Shown here: piece after piece, positions 7,750 to 16,812 of the stretch
Layout: every line of letters starts with the position of its first letter
How positions within the stretch are numbered: the first letter of the stretch is position 1
From: Nitrospira sp. CR1.3
GTDB taxonomy: Bacteria > Nitrospirota > Nitrospiria > Nitrospirales > Nitrospiraceae
Length of the DNA stretch: 64,000 nt
Assembly: GCA_014055525.1 (NCBI GenBank)
Contig: WIAH01000005.1
Location: 62,001 to 126,000 of the forward strand
Direction of reading: 5' to 3'
Made by a program: the position numbers and the translations under genes
The notes under the pieces: model-generated
Told to the model about the DNA's origin: nothing
The model's database searches: none
The model's input: only the letters and a program-made list of their open reading frames with translations

Positions 7750-9858
7750 CTACCCGGGGAGAATATCGGCGATCACGGCGCGCTCAACTCGACCGATGGT
7801 AACCCACTGTTCGGCCATTGGAACCAGCGCCTGGATTCGTTCCTTGATGGCTTCCAGTCGCGTGGCCAGACTTGCCGTCTTTCGATAAGCCGCCATCAGC
7901 AGAAACGATCGCAATCCCTGCAAGATCATCGAAATCATGCCCGCCTGCAAGCGACCGGCAACTTCATGCAGGGCTTCGACCTGTTCCACGATCGGATCAA
8001 GCTGTGAAGCCGTCACAAAATCTTCGGAACCTTCTTGCCGAAGTTTCATCAGCATCTCCGTCATGAGAGGAACCCGGGCGCGCACCTCATCGAGAAACGC
8101 CTCATCGAGATGGTCCAACTCAGCCAAGATGTCTTGCACATCCTTCACCGTAAGATTCCCGGACTTGTGTTCGGCCTCTCGGATGACCGGTTCCAAGACA
8201 TCTCTAGTCGGTTGCGTGGATCGCAACCGCACCTGTTGCAGGTCGCGTAACGCGCTCAGCAGCGAAACACCGGATGCGGCCGCAACCGGCTCGGTCGCCG
8301 TGAGCACAGCCGCCGGAGCGTCGGCGACCTCTTTTGACGAGGGGGGGGACCCGCCTTCGACAGGCGTTCTCGTGATGTTTTCGTCGGATGGCCGGGGCAA
8401 TGGCGGCACTTTCATCTCGCCCGCCGCGTGACGCACCGCCTCGGCTATCCGACGAAGGCCGCCCTGCAACGATGCGAGTGCGACGGTCATGGCGCGCGGT
8501 TCCAGCTTCCCGATATCCTGCAAGATGGGGAGCAGACTCGACGCCATGTTTTCTATTGTCTGTTGATGAACTGCCGCCGCAGACCTAGCCAGGTTCGTCA
8601 GACCTTGCAGCATGATTCCATACAGCTTTGGCTTGATGGCTCCGTTCGCTCCTTCTCCAAGCTGTCGGAGGGCCGAATGGATCTGAGCAAGCCATTCATG
8701 CGCCTCCAGGGCAAAGAGTCCGATCACTTCTTTCTCGAACGTCGCGTCGGAGCGCGGTTGAGTCCGTAAACGATCCGATGACTGTCGCGCATCGCCGGGG
8801 GCAGTCTGAGTATCGGATTCCCGCGCCGGCACCGGCCGGGATTCGACCACACCCTGGATAGCGCTCGCGATGGCATCAAGACTCTCCAGCAGAGATGAGA
8901 ATTGATCGGACACCGACGGAACGGCCTTGGATCGCCGGTCGCCCGTGCGGCCTGGCGGGAACGGCATGCGCGCGACGTCGGGAGGTTCGAGCGTCTCGAT
9001 GACGGACACCAGGGGCAGCTGGCTCAGATCAAGAAGTCGGCTCTCCTGCCCGCTCCCTTCTCCTGCACCTTTCCCGATCTCGACAACCGGGCGGAGCGGA
9101 AAGTCCGCGTTGATCCCGACCACGGTGCCGACCTCACCGGTGGTCAGTCGTACCAGCGTGCCCAACGGATAGGCCGAGAGTTGCTCGACCAACGCTTTGA
9201 TCACCTCGCGCGGGAAAGCTGTCCGCTCAGCGACAATCAACTCTCTGACCGCTTCGTGCGGAAAGAATCGTCGCCGATAGGGACGGGGGGTAACCAAGGC
9301 GTCGAATACGTCGACTACCCCGATGATTTGCGCTAGTTCGCTGATGTGCCGCCCTTTCAGCTTGTTGGGATATCCCTGGCCGTTCCACCGCTCATGAGCC
9401 TGCCTCACGACCTGAGCCAACCATTCCCACGCGGCGCCGGTTTTGCGAATCAATTGATAGCCGAGTTCCGGATGCTGCTCGATCAAAGCCCTCTCGTCGT
9501 TCGTGAGTCTCCCGGACTTCGTCACCACCGATTGCGGTACCGCAAAGAGTCCGACATCGTGAACGAGCCCGGCGAGCGCCAGCCGCTGCAGTTCCTGCCC
9601 GTAGTAGCCAAGCCCGGCTCCCACCTTCGAGCAGAGGATGCTGACGTTGATCAGATTCGTGACCAGCGGCGGTCCGCTGGGGCCGGCCAGTGCATGCACA
9701 ACCAACTGATCATCGTATCTCACCGCATCGGCAAGAGCGGCTGCCAGGTCGGAGAGACTCTGAATGTCGATCTCGTTCTGCCCCTGGACTGCGCTGGCTA
9801 CGCTGGTCAGTTGCTGTTCGGCCCGGCGATATAAATCCGCAGCTCGGCGTTCTTCCAT
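7750..9858 (-). CDS. HD-GYP domain protein with C-terminal histidine-less Hpt-like domain
   Basis: 702 residues, last gene of the chemosensory operon. Residues about 30-225 are an HD-GYP domain, the c-di-GMP phosphodiesterase family: His100-Asp101 (HDVG), His129, His155-Glu156, the GYP motif at 162-164 and Asp183 are present. The usual HDIGK lysine is Leu, the HHE motif is AHE, and the Asp before GxGYP is Asn, so activity is uncertain. After a small beta-rich segment (about 230-290) and a linker, residues about 373-480 resemble an Hpt helical bundle. There the phospho-accepting His is replaced by Thr421 (TNLARSA instead of HTLKGSA). The C-terminal 80 residues resemble the end of the upstream 309-residue protein. 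It may be a c-di-GMP output or binding component; this is inference. Confidence 0.75.
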   Translation of the reverse strand: MEERRAADLYRRAEQQLTSVASAVQGQNEIDIQSLSDLAAALADAVRYDDQLVVHALAGPSGPPLVTNLINVSILCSKVGAGLGYYGQELQRLALAGLVHDVGLFAVPQSVVTKSGRLTNDERALIEQHPELGYQLIRKTGAAWEWLAQVVRQAHERWNGQGYPNKLKGRHISELAQIIGVVDVFDALVTPRPYRRRFFPHEAVRELIVAERTAFPREVIKALVEQLSAYPLGTLVRLTTGEVGTVVGINADFPLRPVVEIGKGAGEGSGQESRLLDLSQLPLVSVIETLEPPDVARMPFPPGRTGDRRSKAVPSVSDQFSSLLESLDAIASAIQGVVESRPVPARESDTQTAPGDARQSSDRLRTQPRSDATFEKEVIGLFALEAHEWLAQIHSALRQLGEGANGAIKPKLYGIMLQGLTNLARSAAAVHQQTIENMASSLLPILQDIGKLEPRAMTVALASLQGGLRRIAEAVRHAAGEMKVPPLPRPSDENITRTPVEGGSPPSSKEVADAPAAVLTATEPVAAASGVSLLSALRDLQQVRLRSTQPTRDVLEPVIREAEHKSGNLTVKDVQDILAELDHLDEAFLDEVRARVPLMTEMLMKLRQEGSEDFVTASQLDPIVEQVEALHEVAGRLQAGMISMILQGLRSFLLMAAYRKTASLATRLEAIKERIQALVPMAEQWVTIGRVERAVIADILPG

Positions 9859-9984
9859 ATCTTCACATTTTGCCTGAGACGAATCGACGTTGCCTTTCGT
9901 CTTGCTTCCCCGGCCCGTTCAGTTGCCCTGATGTTGGATAGCGCCAGCGTGAGTCGGCCCGGAGTTCGTTGACACTGATGGTTT

Positions 9985-10914
9985 CTACCGATTTATCGGC
10001 AGCGCCTGCCCGATGGCGGTCCGTTCGAGCCGGCCTTGCTCCATCCATTGGTGAATTACATCTCGTATGACACCGAGACGAGCGGCAATCGCCTCAACCC
10101 GCTGGGTGGCCAGTCGGATGCGATGCTGTGCCACCACCGACAACAGGCTGTGTAATCCAGAGAGGAATGTGATGGCTTGAACCGCATTGACCTGTTGAGC
10201 CTCGGTCCGCAATTGAGCGACACTCTGCAGAGAGACATCCACTGTTCCGCTCGAGGGCGGCCCAGCCATCGAAGACAGCTGCTCCGTAAGGCTCGGTAGT
10301 GAGTCGTCGACGGCTCGAGCGAACGCTTCTTCGGATTCGGACATGCGGTCCAGGTACCCTTGTATGACTTCCACGCCGACCTGTTGTACCCCGGCTTTGA
10401 TCTGCGCCTCCATCTGGTCAATCATCGCACTGACAAGATTCCGATCGGACCTCGTGGCCTCCGGTCGAGCCGCTTCGATCTTTCGCAACGCCTGGAGGAA
10501 CTCTTCAGGCGAGACGGTCGCTTGAGCGATCCCGTGGGCATCCGTTTCAGCCTGTTCGTCGAACGACACGCCGGTAGCACGGGTCAAGGCAGCATGAATT
10601 TGCCCAAGCTGCTTGCACAAAGAGAGAAAATCCTGAACCGAGAAGGATTGATGGGGGTCTTTGAGCGCGTCGATGAAAGGAATCGCGGCAAAACTGGCTT
10701 GCTCGACGTCGGGAAGATTGATTGTGGCGGCGGATCCGCCGAGATTCGTGACACCCCCGGTCAGGATGGCGATAAGCGCGGCGTGACGGTCAGGGGCCGG
10801 ACCCTGCTGCAGCTCGTCCAGAGCCACATGAATGTTCTGCAGCCATTCCTGAGCTTCCTGCACGAAGAGGTCGACGAGTTCTTTTTGGAAATCGTCCGAG
10901 GTATCGCCCGCCAT
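9985..10914 (-). CDS. Histidine-less Hpt-like protein (paralogue of the HD-GYP protein C-terminus)
   Basis: 309 residues. The first ~115 residues look like an Hpt four-helix domain (LFVQEAQEWL, then TNLGGSAATI), but the phosphorylatable His of the HxxKGSA motif is Thr56 and the Lys is Gly, so it should not accept phosphate. The C-terminal ~75 residues, ending RLERTAIGQALP, match the end of the next gene's protein (RVERAVIADILP). The two thus share a common two-part architecture, with HD-GYP added in the latter. Such pseudo-Hpt modules may act as docking scaffolds for receivers. It lies 54 bp after the coiled-coil receiver gene; 126 bp follow before the HD-GYP gene. Confidence 0.65.
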   Translation of the reverse strand: MAGDTSDDFQKELVDLFVQEAQEWLQNIHVALDELQQGPAPDRHAALIAILTGGVTNLGGSAATINLPDVEQASFAAIPFIDALKDPHQSFSVQDFLSLCKQLGQIHAALTRATGVSFDEQAETDAHGIAQATVSPEEFLQALRKIEAARPEATRSDRNLVSAMIDQMEAQIKAGVQQVGVEVIQGYLDRMSESEEAFARAVDDSLPSLTEQLSSMAGPPSSGTVDVSLQSVAQLRTEAQQVNAVQAITFLSGLHSLLSVVAQHRIRLATQRVEAIAARLGVIRDVIHQWMEQGRLERTAIGQALPINR

Positions 10915-10968
10915 GAATCCGGTCCCTCACACATACTACGGTCCACCATCGACGAGGATCCTGTGAGA

Positions 10969-12288
10969 TCAGGACCGCCGTGCCCCGCTCCCGAGTTGTG
11001 ACGCCAGTCCGGCGATCTCACCCAGTTTCTTCGCCATCTCCTCGAATCGCTTGGTCGCCTGCTGGGCGGATTGCTCGGTTTCGGACACATGCCGGGTCAA
11101 TACTGCGTTCCGGTCCCGTTCCGTCTGCAGGAGGCCCTCCAGTTCTTTGGCCTTCGTGACCACTCCTTCAATTTCAGACAACCGACGCGACAACTCTTCG
11201 GAACGCTGTTGTTCCCGGGCAAACTGCTGTGTCATTTCCTGAGATCGCGCCACCGCCTTTTCCATGGCGTTCATCTGCTCCACGAGTTGCGTAGCGGCCT
11301 GCCGTTCGGCATGCAACGCCGATTCAAATTCTCGAGCCCGATCAGCCGCCTTCTGGAGATCGTTCAGACGCTGTGCCTGCTGGGCGACCTGATCCTGCTC
11401 CTTGTGGAGGGCCGACTCCAGTTCCTGAACGCGCTTGGCCATGTCCTGCATTTCCGAGGCGCGTTTCTTCAATAGAGTCGTCTGCTCTTGCTCGGCTCGG
11501 AGCTGAACTTCCAACTCGCTGATACGTCCCTTCGCAAACTGAAGCTCTTCCGCAACCTTCTTGGCTTGATCCGCCAGCTCCCGCTCGGCGGCAAGTTTGC
11601 CTTCCAGTTCTTTCACCCGCCCCTTCATCTGCTGGGCTTCTTCGGCGGATTTCTTGGCCTGCGCGGCCTGTTCCTGTCCGCTGGCCGCCATCGATTCCAG
11701 TTCCTTCACGCGGCCGAGCTGGTTTTCGAGCTGGACCAGCTTCTGACTCAGCTTGCTCGCCTGATCCCGTTCCTTCCGAAGATCGTCCTCCGCCTGTTTT
11801 AACTGAACAGCCATCTTGCGATAGGTGTCGAGTTGTTCCTGACTGATGCGGGCCGCCTGCTCGACTTCGGGAGGAGCCGCCGGTTTCACTGGAGCTTTCG
11901 CCGGTGCAGGGGCCGGTTCCTGCCGCTTGGCCAGGAGTTCGAGCACGCGGTCCTTCAAGGAGGTTCCTTGGAAGGGCTTTTTCAAAACTCCATCGGCCTT
12001 GCACGATTCCGCCTGCTTGGCCACTTCGTCGTTAACAATACCGGAGATCAGCAAGACCGGCGTGGAAGCCAGCGCGGTCTGAGCCCGAACAAACGCACAC
12101 ACCTCATACCCGCTCTTATCGGGCATGATGACGTCGGACACGATGAGATCGGGACATTCCTTCGAGAGCAACGCCAACGCTTCTTCGCCGTTGGCGGCGA
12201 GAGTCACTCCTAATCCGGCCTCCGTGAGCAGCCGTTCGGCTACTTTCCGAACGGCGATGCTGTCGTCGGCCACCAACACTTTCGGCAT
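10969..12288 (-). CDS. Response regulator with long coiled-coil output (FrzS/AglZ-like architecture)
   Basis: 439 residues. Residues 1-120 are a receiver with the acidic pair Asp8-Asp9, phospho-acceptor Asp52 (IVSDVIMP) and the conserved Lys near 104 (LKKPF), so it should be phosphorylatable. A Pro/Ala-rich linker (about 121-145) leads to roughly 280 residues of Glu/Lys/Gln/Ala-rich coiled coil. This has repeating blocks of the kind 'VKELEGKLAAE' about every 36-43 residues, and no DNA-binding or enzymatic domain. The plan resembles the polar motility proteins FrzS and AglZ of Myxococcus, although their receivers are degenerate. It is probably an output of the CheA encoded upstream. Confidence 0.8.
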   Translation of the reverse strand: MPKVLVADDSIAVRKVAERLLTEAGLGVTLAANGEEALALLSKECPDLIVSDVIMPDKSGYEVCAFVRAQTALASTPVLLISGIVNDEVAKQAESCKADGVLKKPFQGTSLKDRVLELLAKRQEPAPAPAKAPVKPAAPPEVEQAARISQEQLDTYRKMAVQLKQAEDDLRKERDQASKLSQKLVQLENQLGRVKELESMAASGQEQAAQAKKSAEEAQQMKGRVKELEGKLAAERELADQAKKVAEELQFAKGRISELEVQLRAEQEQTTLLKKRASEMQDMAKRVQELESALHKEQDQVAQQAQRLNDLQKAADRAREFESALHAERQAATQLVEQMNAMEKAVARSQEMTQQFAREQQRSEELSRRLSEIEGVVTKAKELEGLLQTERDRNAVLTRHVSETEQSAQQATKRFEEMAKKLGEIAGLASQLGSGARRS

Positions 12289-12312
12289 GTCAGGTTCCTT
12301 TCACCCAATCCA

Positions 12313-12780
12313 TCACTGGCGCAGGCTCTCGTGTCGCGTCTTTCCCAATCGCTGGAGCGCCACGATATCGATCTCCTCTCCGTCGCTCGTAAAGCTTCCC
12401 ACCGTCTCGATATCCTGTCTCCGACTTGGTCGTATCTGCGCGGCATCCACGGTATGAAGTGACGGAATATCTGCATCGATACAAATGGCCATCGGCCCGT
12501 CGACATGACGAGCCACCAAGCACAGCATGGATTCACCCTGAGCTTCTCGATCGAGCTGTGATGCTAGATCGTACACCGGAAGAACCTCTTTGTCGCGCTT
12601 TACCAGAGAACCGACAAACGGTGTGCGGCTCGGCACGGGAATCCGGTCTCCCCAGGGTGTGACGCCGCCGACATCCTCCGTCCTTGCCGCAAGCTTCATG
12701 CCCCCGATGGAGAACACGACGATGCTCCAGGATGGTTTCGCGGCAACCGCTTGTTCCTGCTGACGAGCTGCTCTTAGCAT
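12313..12780 (-). CDS. CheW-like adaptor, divergent (third in operon)
   Basis: About 155 residues; weak but recognisable CheW fold from residue ~18 on (SIVVFSIGGMKLAA, then VGSLVKRDKEVLPVYDL). The ATG at 12780 is chosen because it overlaps the stop of the preceding CheW-like gene (ATGCTAA), implying translational coupling. The frame is open further upstream but would run over 100 bp inside that gene. CheW proteins link receptors to CheA in arrays. Two divergent adaptors in tandem recall ChpC and similar accessory CheW proteins in Pil-Chp-type clusters. Confidence 0.72.
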   Translation of the reverse strand: MLRAARQQEQAVAAKPSWSIVVFSIGGMKLAARTEDVGGVTPWGDRIPVPSRTPFVGSLVKRDKEVLPVYDLASQLDREAQGESMLCLVARHVDGPMAICIDADIPSLHTVDAAQIRPSRRQDIETVGSFTSDGEEIDIVALQRLGKTRHESLRQ

Positions 12781-13292
12781 AGCTTGCCGATTTCCACCGA
12801 CGCGGTGAACGCGCCGATTGTCTTCGCGCCAGCTTCCCTCGGCACCTCTTCTCCAAGTTCTCCCAGCACCCATTCCGGATTCAGGACGAGCGCCAACTCG
12901 TCCCGATAGAAGATCATGCCGGCCACCCAGGTTCGCTCCACTCGCTGAAAATGTGGCGGGAGGGGCAGGCAGTGCTCCCGGTCAACTTCGACCAATCCGA
13001 TTACTTCGTCGACTCGGATGGCGCCGTGCGAATGGCCGTTGGAGAACAGCACCGTCCGCAAGTCCGGACTCGTCGTATCCAGTGTGATGGAAAGCAGTCC
13101 GGCTAGATCGACGTTCTGGTAGGTTACTCCGACCCAAGCCACCGTCTGTCCGTTGCCGGCTTCCTCCTTCGTCAAGACTCCACGGACGCCGTCGGACGGC
13201 AACGCACAAAGTCGGGTGCCGTAGCGTACTACTAGAAAGCTGGCCGCCTGCACATTGGCCGAGGCGGCCTTGTAGTGACCTCGCAAACTCAT
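12774..13292 (-). CDS. CheW-like adaptor, divergent (second in operon)
   Basis: 172 residues with a CheW-type beta-barrel. The N-terminal strand is FLVVRYGTRLCALP, the glycine-rich core is around GVTYQNVDLAGLL, and a later strand pair is near GAIRVDEVIGLVEV and AGMIFYRDELALVL. It is less canonical than the CheW nearer the MCP gene and may bind a different receptor or the CheA regulatory domain. It starts 58 bp after the CheA gene and its stop overlaps the next start. Confidence 0.78.
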   Translation of the reverse strand: MSLRGHYKAASANVQAASFLVVRYGTRLCALPSDGVRGVLTKEEAGNGQTVAWVGVTYQNVDLAGLLSITLDTTSPDLRTVLFSNGHSHGAIRVDEVIGLVEVDREHCLPLPPHFQRVERTWVAGMIFYRDELALVLNPEWVLGELGEEVPREAGAKTIGAFTASVEIGKLC

Positions 13293-13350
13293 GAGAATCG
13301 TGTCTTTCCTGGATGCTCGGAAGGCGCCTCGCCCCGGAACCGGGCTCCGA

Positions 13351-16300
13351 TTATGCTTTCCGAGCGGAGGTTTCTCGTCCGATCCACCGTTCCAATTCCT
13401 GGATCAGCGCCCGTTCTTCGACCGGTTTGGCGATGTATGAACTCGCACCGATATTGATGGCCATCTGACGGTGTTTGTCTCCCGCTCTGGTGGTCATGAC
13501 GATAATCGGTGTCTGCTGCGTCTGAGGCCTGCTCCGCAAAGCTTGGATCACTTCGTATCCGTTCAGCTTCGGCATTTCCAGATCCGTCAAGATCAACCGG
13601 AAGTTCTGCGCCGAGGCTTTCCTGAGTCCTTCCTCGCCGTCCACCGCGGTTTCGACATCATAGCCAGCCGTCTCCAACATGCGCCCGACGAACTTTCGAA
13701 TACTGAGTGAATCGTCGATCAGGAGAATTCGCTTATGATCCGCCAGCGGCTCAGAGGCTTCCTCGTATGGGGTCTCCGGCTCGTTGGCGGTCGATTCCTG
13801 CGCCGACGTTTCAAGTGCTGCTCCTGCATTCGCGCCACCGGAAACCAGACGCGCCGGATCGAGCACGAGAACCACTCGGCCTTCCGGATCGATCGTGGCT
13901 CCGCCGAAAGTCGATTGGGCCAGGGACTTCAAGGAGGCGATGGGCTTAATGACGATTTCCTGGCGACCGAGCAATTCATCGACTGCAAGACCGATCGGTC
14001 CGACGCCGGTCCGGACGATGACGACCGGCATCCCGACCTCAACCGACACTGCCGACCCTCTGACCAACAGCCGCTGAAGCGGCTGGACCTCGATCGCTTC
14101 ATCTCCAATCTGGATCACGGCGCGTTCACCCACTTGCTGCAGGGAACTGCCAGTCAGCATCGTCACTTCACGGACACTCGGCAACGGTATTCCGTAGCGC
14201 TCGCTTCCCGCGCGAACCATCAAGGCGGTAGCGATCAACAACGTCAGTGGGAGGTGAAGCGTGAATTTGGTTCCAACCCCGCGGAGCGACTCGACATCGA
14301 TGTGACCGTTCATACTTTCGATCACTCGCTTCACGACATCCATGCCGACGCCTCGACCGGCCTGATCGCCCACCTGATCGGCCGTCGAAAACCCCGGCAT
14401 GAAGATGAACTTGATGGCTTCCGCTTCAGGCAAGTTCTTCGCGACGTCGGCGCGAACCAACCCGCGTTCCACGGCTTTGGCTCTGATCTTGTCGATATCC
14501 AATCCGGCTCCGTCGTCTTCGACTTCAATCAGAACCGCATTGCCGCGGTGAGAGGCGTGCAAATAGATCGTTCCAGCCGCCGGCTTGCCTTTCGCCACAC
14601 GCACCGCCGCCGGTTCAATGCCGTGAAAGACGGCGTTCCGGACGAGATGTACCAGAGGATCGACCAGCCGCTCGACCACGCCGGTGTCGACTTCGGTGTG
14701 TTCACCCGAGGTCACGAGGGTGACTTCTTTCCCCGTCGCCCGGGCCATCTCGCGGGTCGCCCGTCGGAATCGGGTAAAGGGCGTGCCGATCGGCACCATG
14801 CGTGCGCGCGCGATCTCATCCCGCATGCCGAGCGTCAACTGCTGCAGCTGGCTCATATCCTCATGCGACCGGCGGATCGATCCGCTCAATTGCGACATGG
14901 ATTCCGAGATGTCGGCCGTGACTTCGCTGATGCGACGGGCCAGGATGTTGAAGTCGTCGTACTTGTCGAATTCGAGACTCCCGAAGTCGCTGAGCCCCGG
15001 GAATGCCGCGGCCCCCGGGCGAATACCAGTTGCATCCGTCGCCCCGGCCCCGGCCGTTGGAAGGGTGAAGGTATGCTTTTCCTCAAAGGAGCGGACGGAA
15101 TCCATCAACCGTCCCTTAAACGACAAGACCTGCTGAGACAATTGTTCCAGTACGCGCAGGCGCTGCTCAAGACGTCCGCGACCAATGACCAACTCGCCGA
15201 CCAAGTTAAGCAATCGCTCCAAGCGGTCGCGGCTGACACGAATGACTTCGCGATCCTCTGATCCGCCATCCCTGCCCCGACCTTCAGCTTTTCCTGTTTC
15301 CGCCTCCGGCTGCTCACGTTGCTCCTGGGCCGGCGCCACCTGGACCGGCTGACGGGTTGGCCCTTGCGCAACGGTCTCCATCGCTGCCGGCTGCTCCAGC
15401 TGCTTCAACCCTTGCATGGCCAGAGCAAACCGCTGCCGAACCATCTCGGTCAGCGTCGGATCCCGCCGCATCAGGAGCCGGACGACGTCCACCGCCTTTA
15501 ACAACACATCGGCATGACCAGGCAGCACCTTGATCCGTCCTTCCCGCACAGCACCCATGAAATCTTCGACGTAGTGCGTCAGATCGCCGATGGACTGAAA
15601 GCCCACGGTATAGGCGGATCCCTTGAGGGTATGGGCGGTCCGAAACAGCTGATTGATGAGCTCGGGATTCCCCGGCTCTTTCTCGAGGCGAAGCAATTGA
15701 GCTTCGAGCGACTCCAGATATTCCTGCGCTTCGGGAGCAAAATACGAAAGCACCTCAGGATCGAGTTGAGGCAGAAGATATTCATCGGTCAGCTGGGACA
15801 TTACAACGGACGACTTCTCAGTCGGCTCTGTCGACTGGGAAGACGGCTCCATCACCGCCACGGCGGTGGCGACTTGCGGAGGAACCGGTGCGGCGGCAGG
15901 AGCGGATGCGACTCTGGTTTCCCCTCTGGACATTTGCATCAGCGCTTCAGTCACTTCCGGCACATCGCGCTGAAGTTGGGGGATCTTGCTGTCATCGCGA
16001 CGCATGAGCAATCGAATCACGTTCATCGCCTGACCGATCGTTTCCAATAAGGCCGATGAGGCGGCGATCCGCCCCTCACGCACGGCAATCATGCAATCTT
16101 CTACAGGATGAGCCACATCGCCGACGACGTTAAAACCGATTGTCTGCGCGGATCCTTTGAGTGTGTGGACTGTCCGATAGAGCGCATGAATCGTTTCCTG
16201 ATCGTCGGGAGATTCGCGCAGGCGCTGAACCTGCGAACCCATGGTCTGGAGATATTCGTCGGCCTCGGGGGCGAAATAGGACAGCACATCTGCGTCGATC

Positions 16301-16761
16301 GAAGGGACAAGATACCGGGGCGAGAGCGTCTCGTCGCTGCTGGGAGCGGCCGCCGTCGCCTCCATGGCCTTGGGAACCAGACCCGCGATCTCGGACTTCC
16401 ACCGCTCACTGACGGTCGGATCCTCGTCGCCTCCCTGCCTCACGACTTCCAATTGCGACTGGAAGGCTTCGACCATACCCCGCAATGCGCCGACGGCTTT
16501 CGGCCACGACGCGCTCTCAATTACGGTCGCATGTTCCAGAACGGATTCGAGGAGAGCGCCCAAGGTGGACAACCCCAAGAAACCATAGATCCCTGCCGCC
16601 CCTCGAACTTTGTGCGCCCACACATATTGATTTTGAAGTTCTTCCGCCGTCGGCAAGGCTTCCCCGGCAGGATTCACCGCAGCCGACAAAGCAGCCGCGG
16701 CTTCGGCGGCTTCCATGACGAAAATATCGATGAGGGCCTGCCGGTCCAGTTCGGAACTCAT
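13351..16761 (-). CDS. Hybrid chemosensory histidine kinase CheA with three Hpt domains and a C-terminal receiver
   Basis: 1136 residues, far longer than classical CheA (~650). Domain order: three Hpt domains with phospho-accepting His50 (WAHKVRGAAG), His199 (VHTLKGSAQ) and His377 (AHTLKGSAY); P3 dimerisation (about 505-560, LNLVGELVIGRGRL); HATPase with N-box HLVRNAVFHGIE, VEDDGAGL and GRGVGMDVV; a CheW-like P5 domain; and a receiver with phospho-acceptor Asp1060 (ILTDLEMP). There is no obvious P2 domain. This is the plan of ChpA/PilL, PixL and FrzE kinases of type IV pilus or gliding motility. Phosphate could flow to the fused receiver, the CheY and the coiled-coil receiver encoded beside it. 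Confidence 0.93.
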   Translation of the reverse strand: MSSELDRQALIDIFVMEAAEAAAALSAAVNPAGEALPTAEELQNQYVWAHKVRGAAGIYGFLGLSTLGALLESVLEHATVIESASWPKAVGALRGMVEAFQSQLEVVRQGGDEDPTVSERWKSEIAGLVPKAMEATAAAPSSDETLSPRYLVPSIDADVLSYFAPEADEYLQTMGSQVQRLRESPDDQETIHALYRTVHTLKGSAQTIGFNVVGDVAHPVEDCMIAVREGRIAASSALLETIGQAMNVIRLLMRRDDSKIPQLQRDVPEVTEALMQMSRGETRVASAPAAAPVPPQVATAVAVMEPSSQSTEPTEKSSVVMSQLTDEYLLPQLDPEVLSYFAPEAQEYLESLEAQLLRLEKEPGNPELINQLFRTAHTLKGSAYTVGFQSIGDLTHYVEDFMGAVREGRIKVLPGHADVLLKAVDVVRLLMRRDPTLTEMVRQRFALAMQGLKQLEQPAAMETVAQGPTRQPVQVAPAQEQREQPEAETGKAEGRGRDGGSEDREVIRVSRDRLERLLNLVGELVIGRGRLEQRLRVLEQLSQQVLSFKGRLMDSVRSFEEKHTFTLPTAGAGATDATGIRPGAAAFPGLSDFGSLEFDKYDDFNILARRISEVTADISESMSQLSGSIRRSHEDMSQLQQLTLGMRDEIARARMVPIGTPFTRFRRATREMARATGKEVTLVTSGEHTEVDTGVVERLVDPLVHLVRNAVFHGIEPAAVRVAKGKPAAGTIYLHASHRGNAVLIEVEDDGAGLDIDKIRAKAVERGLVRADVAKNLPEAEAIKFIFMPGFSTADQVGDQAGRGVGMDVVKRVIESMNGHIDVESLRGVGTKFTLHLPLTLLIATALMVRAGSERYGIPLPSVREVTMLTGSSLQQVGERAVIQIGDEAIEVQPLQRLLVRGSAVSVEVGMPVVIVRTGVGPIGLAVDELLGRQEIVIKPIASLKSLAQSTFGGATIDPEGRVVLVLDPARLVSGGANAGAALETSAQESTANEPETPYEEASEPLADHKRILLIDDSLSIRKFVGRMLETAGYDVETAVDGEEGLRKASAQNFRLILTDLEMPKLNGYEVIQALRSRPQTQQTPIIVMTTRAGDKHRQMAINIGASSYIAKPVEERALIQELERWIGRETSARKA

Positions 16762-16812
16762 TCCTATCCTTTCTCACCCGGAGCACCCGGCGGTGCTCCG
16801 GGTACCAGACCG

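Noticed and set aside
13735..15261. A 508-codon open frame on the plus strand
   Set aside because: It lies entirely antisense to the well-supported CheA gene, has no family motifs, and reflects GC-rich codon bias.
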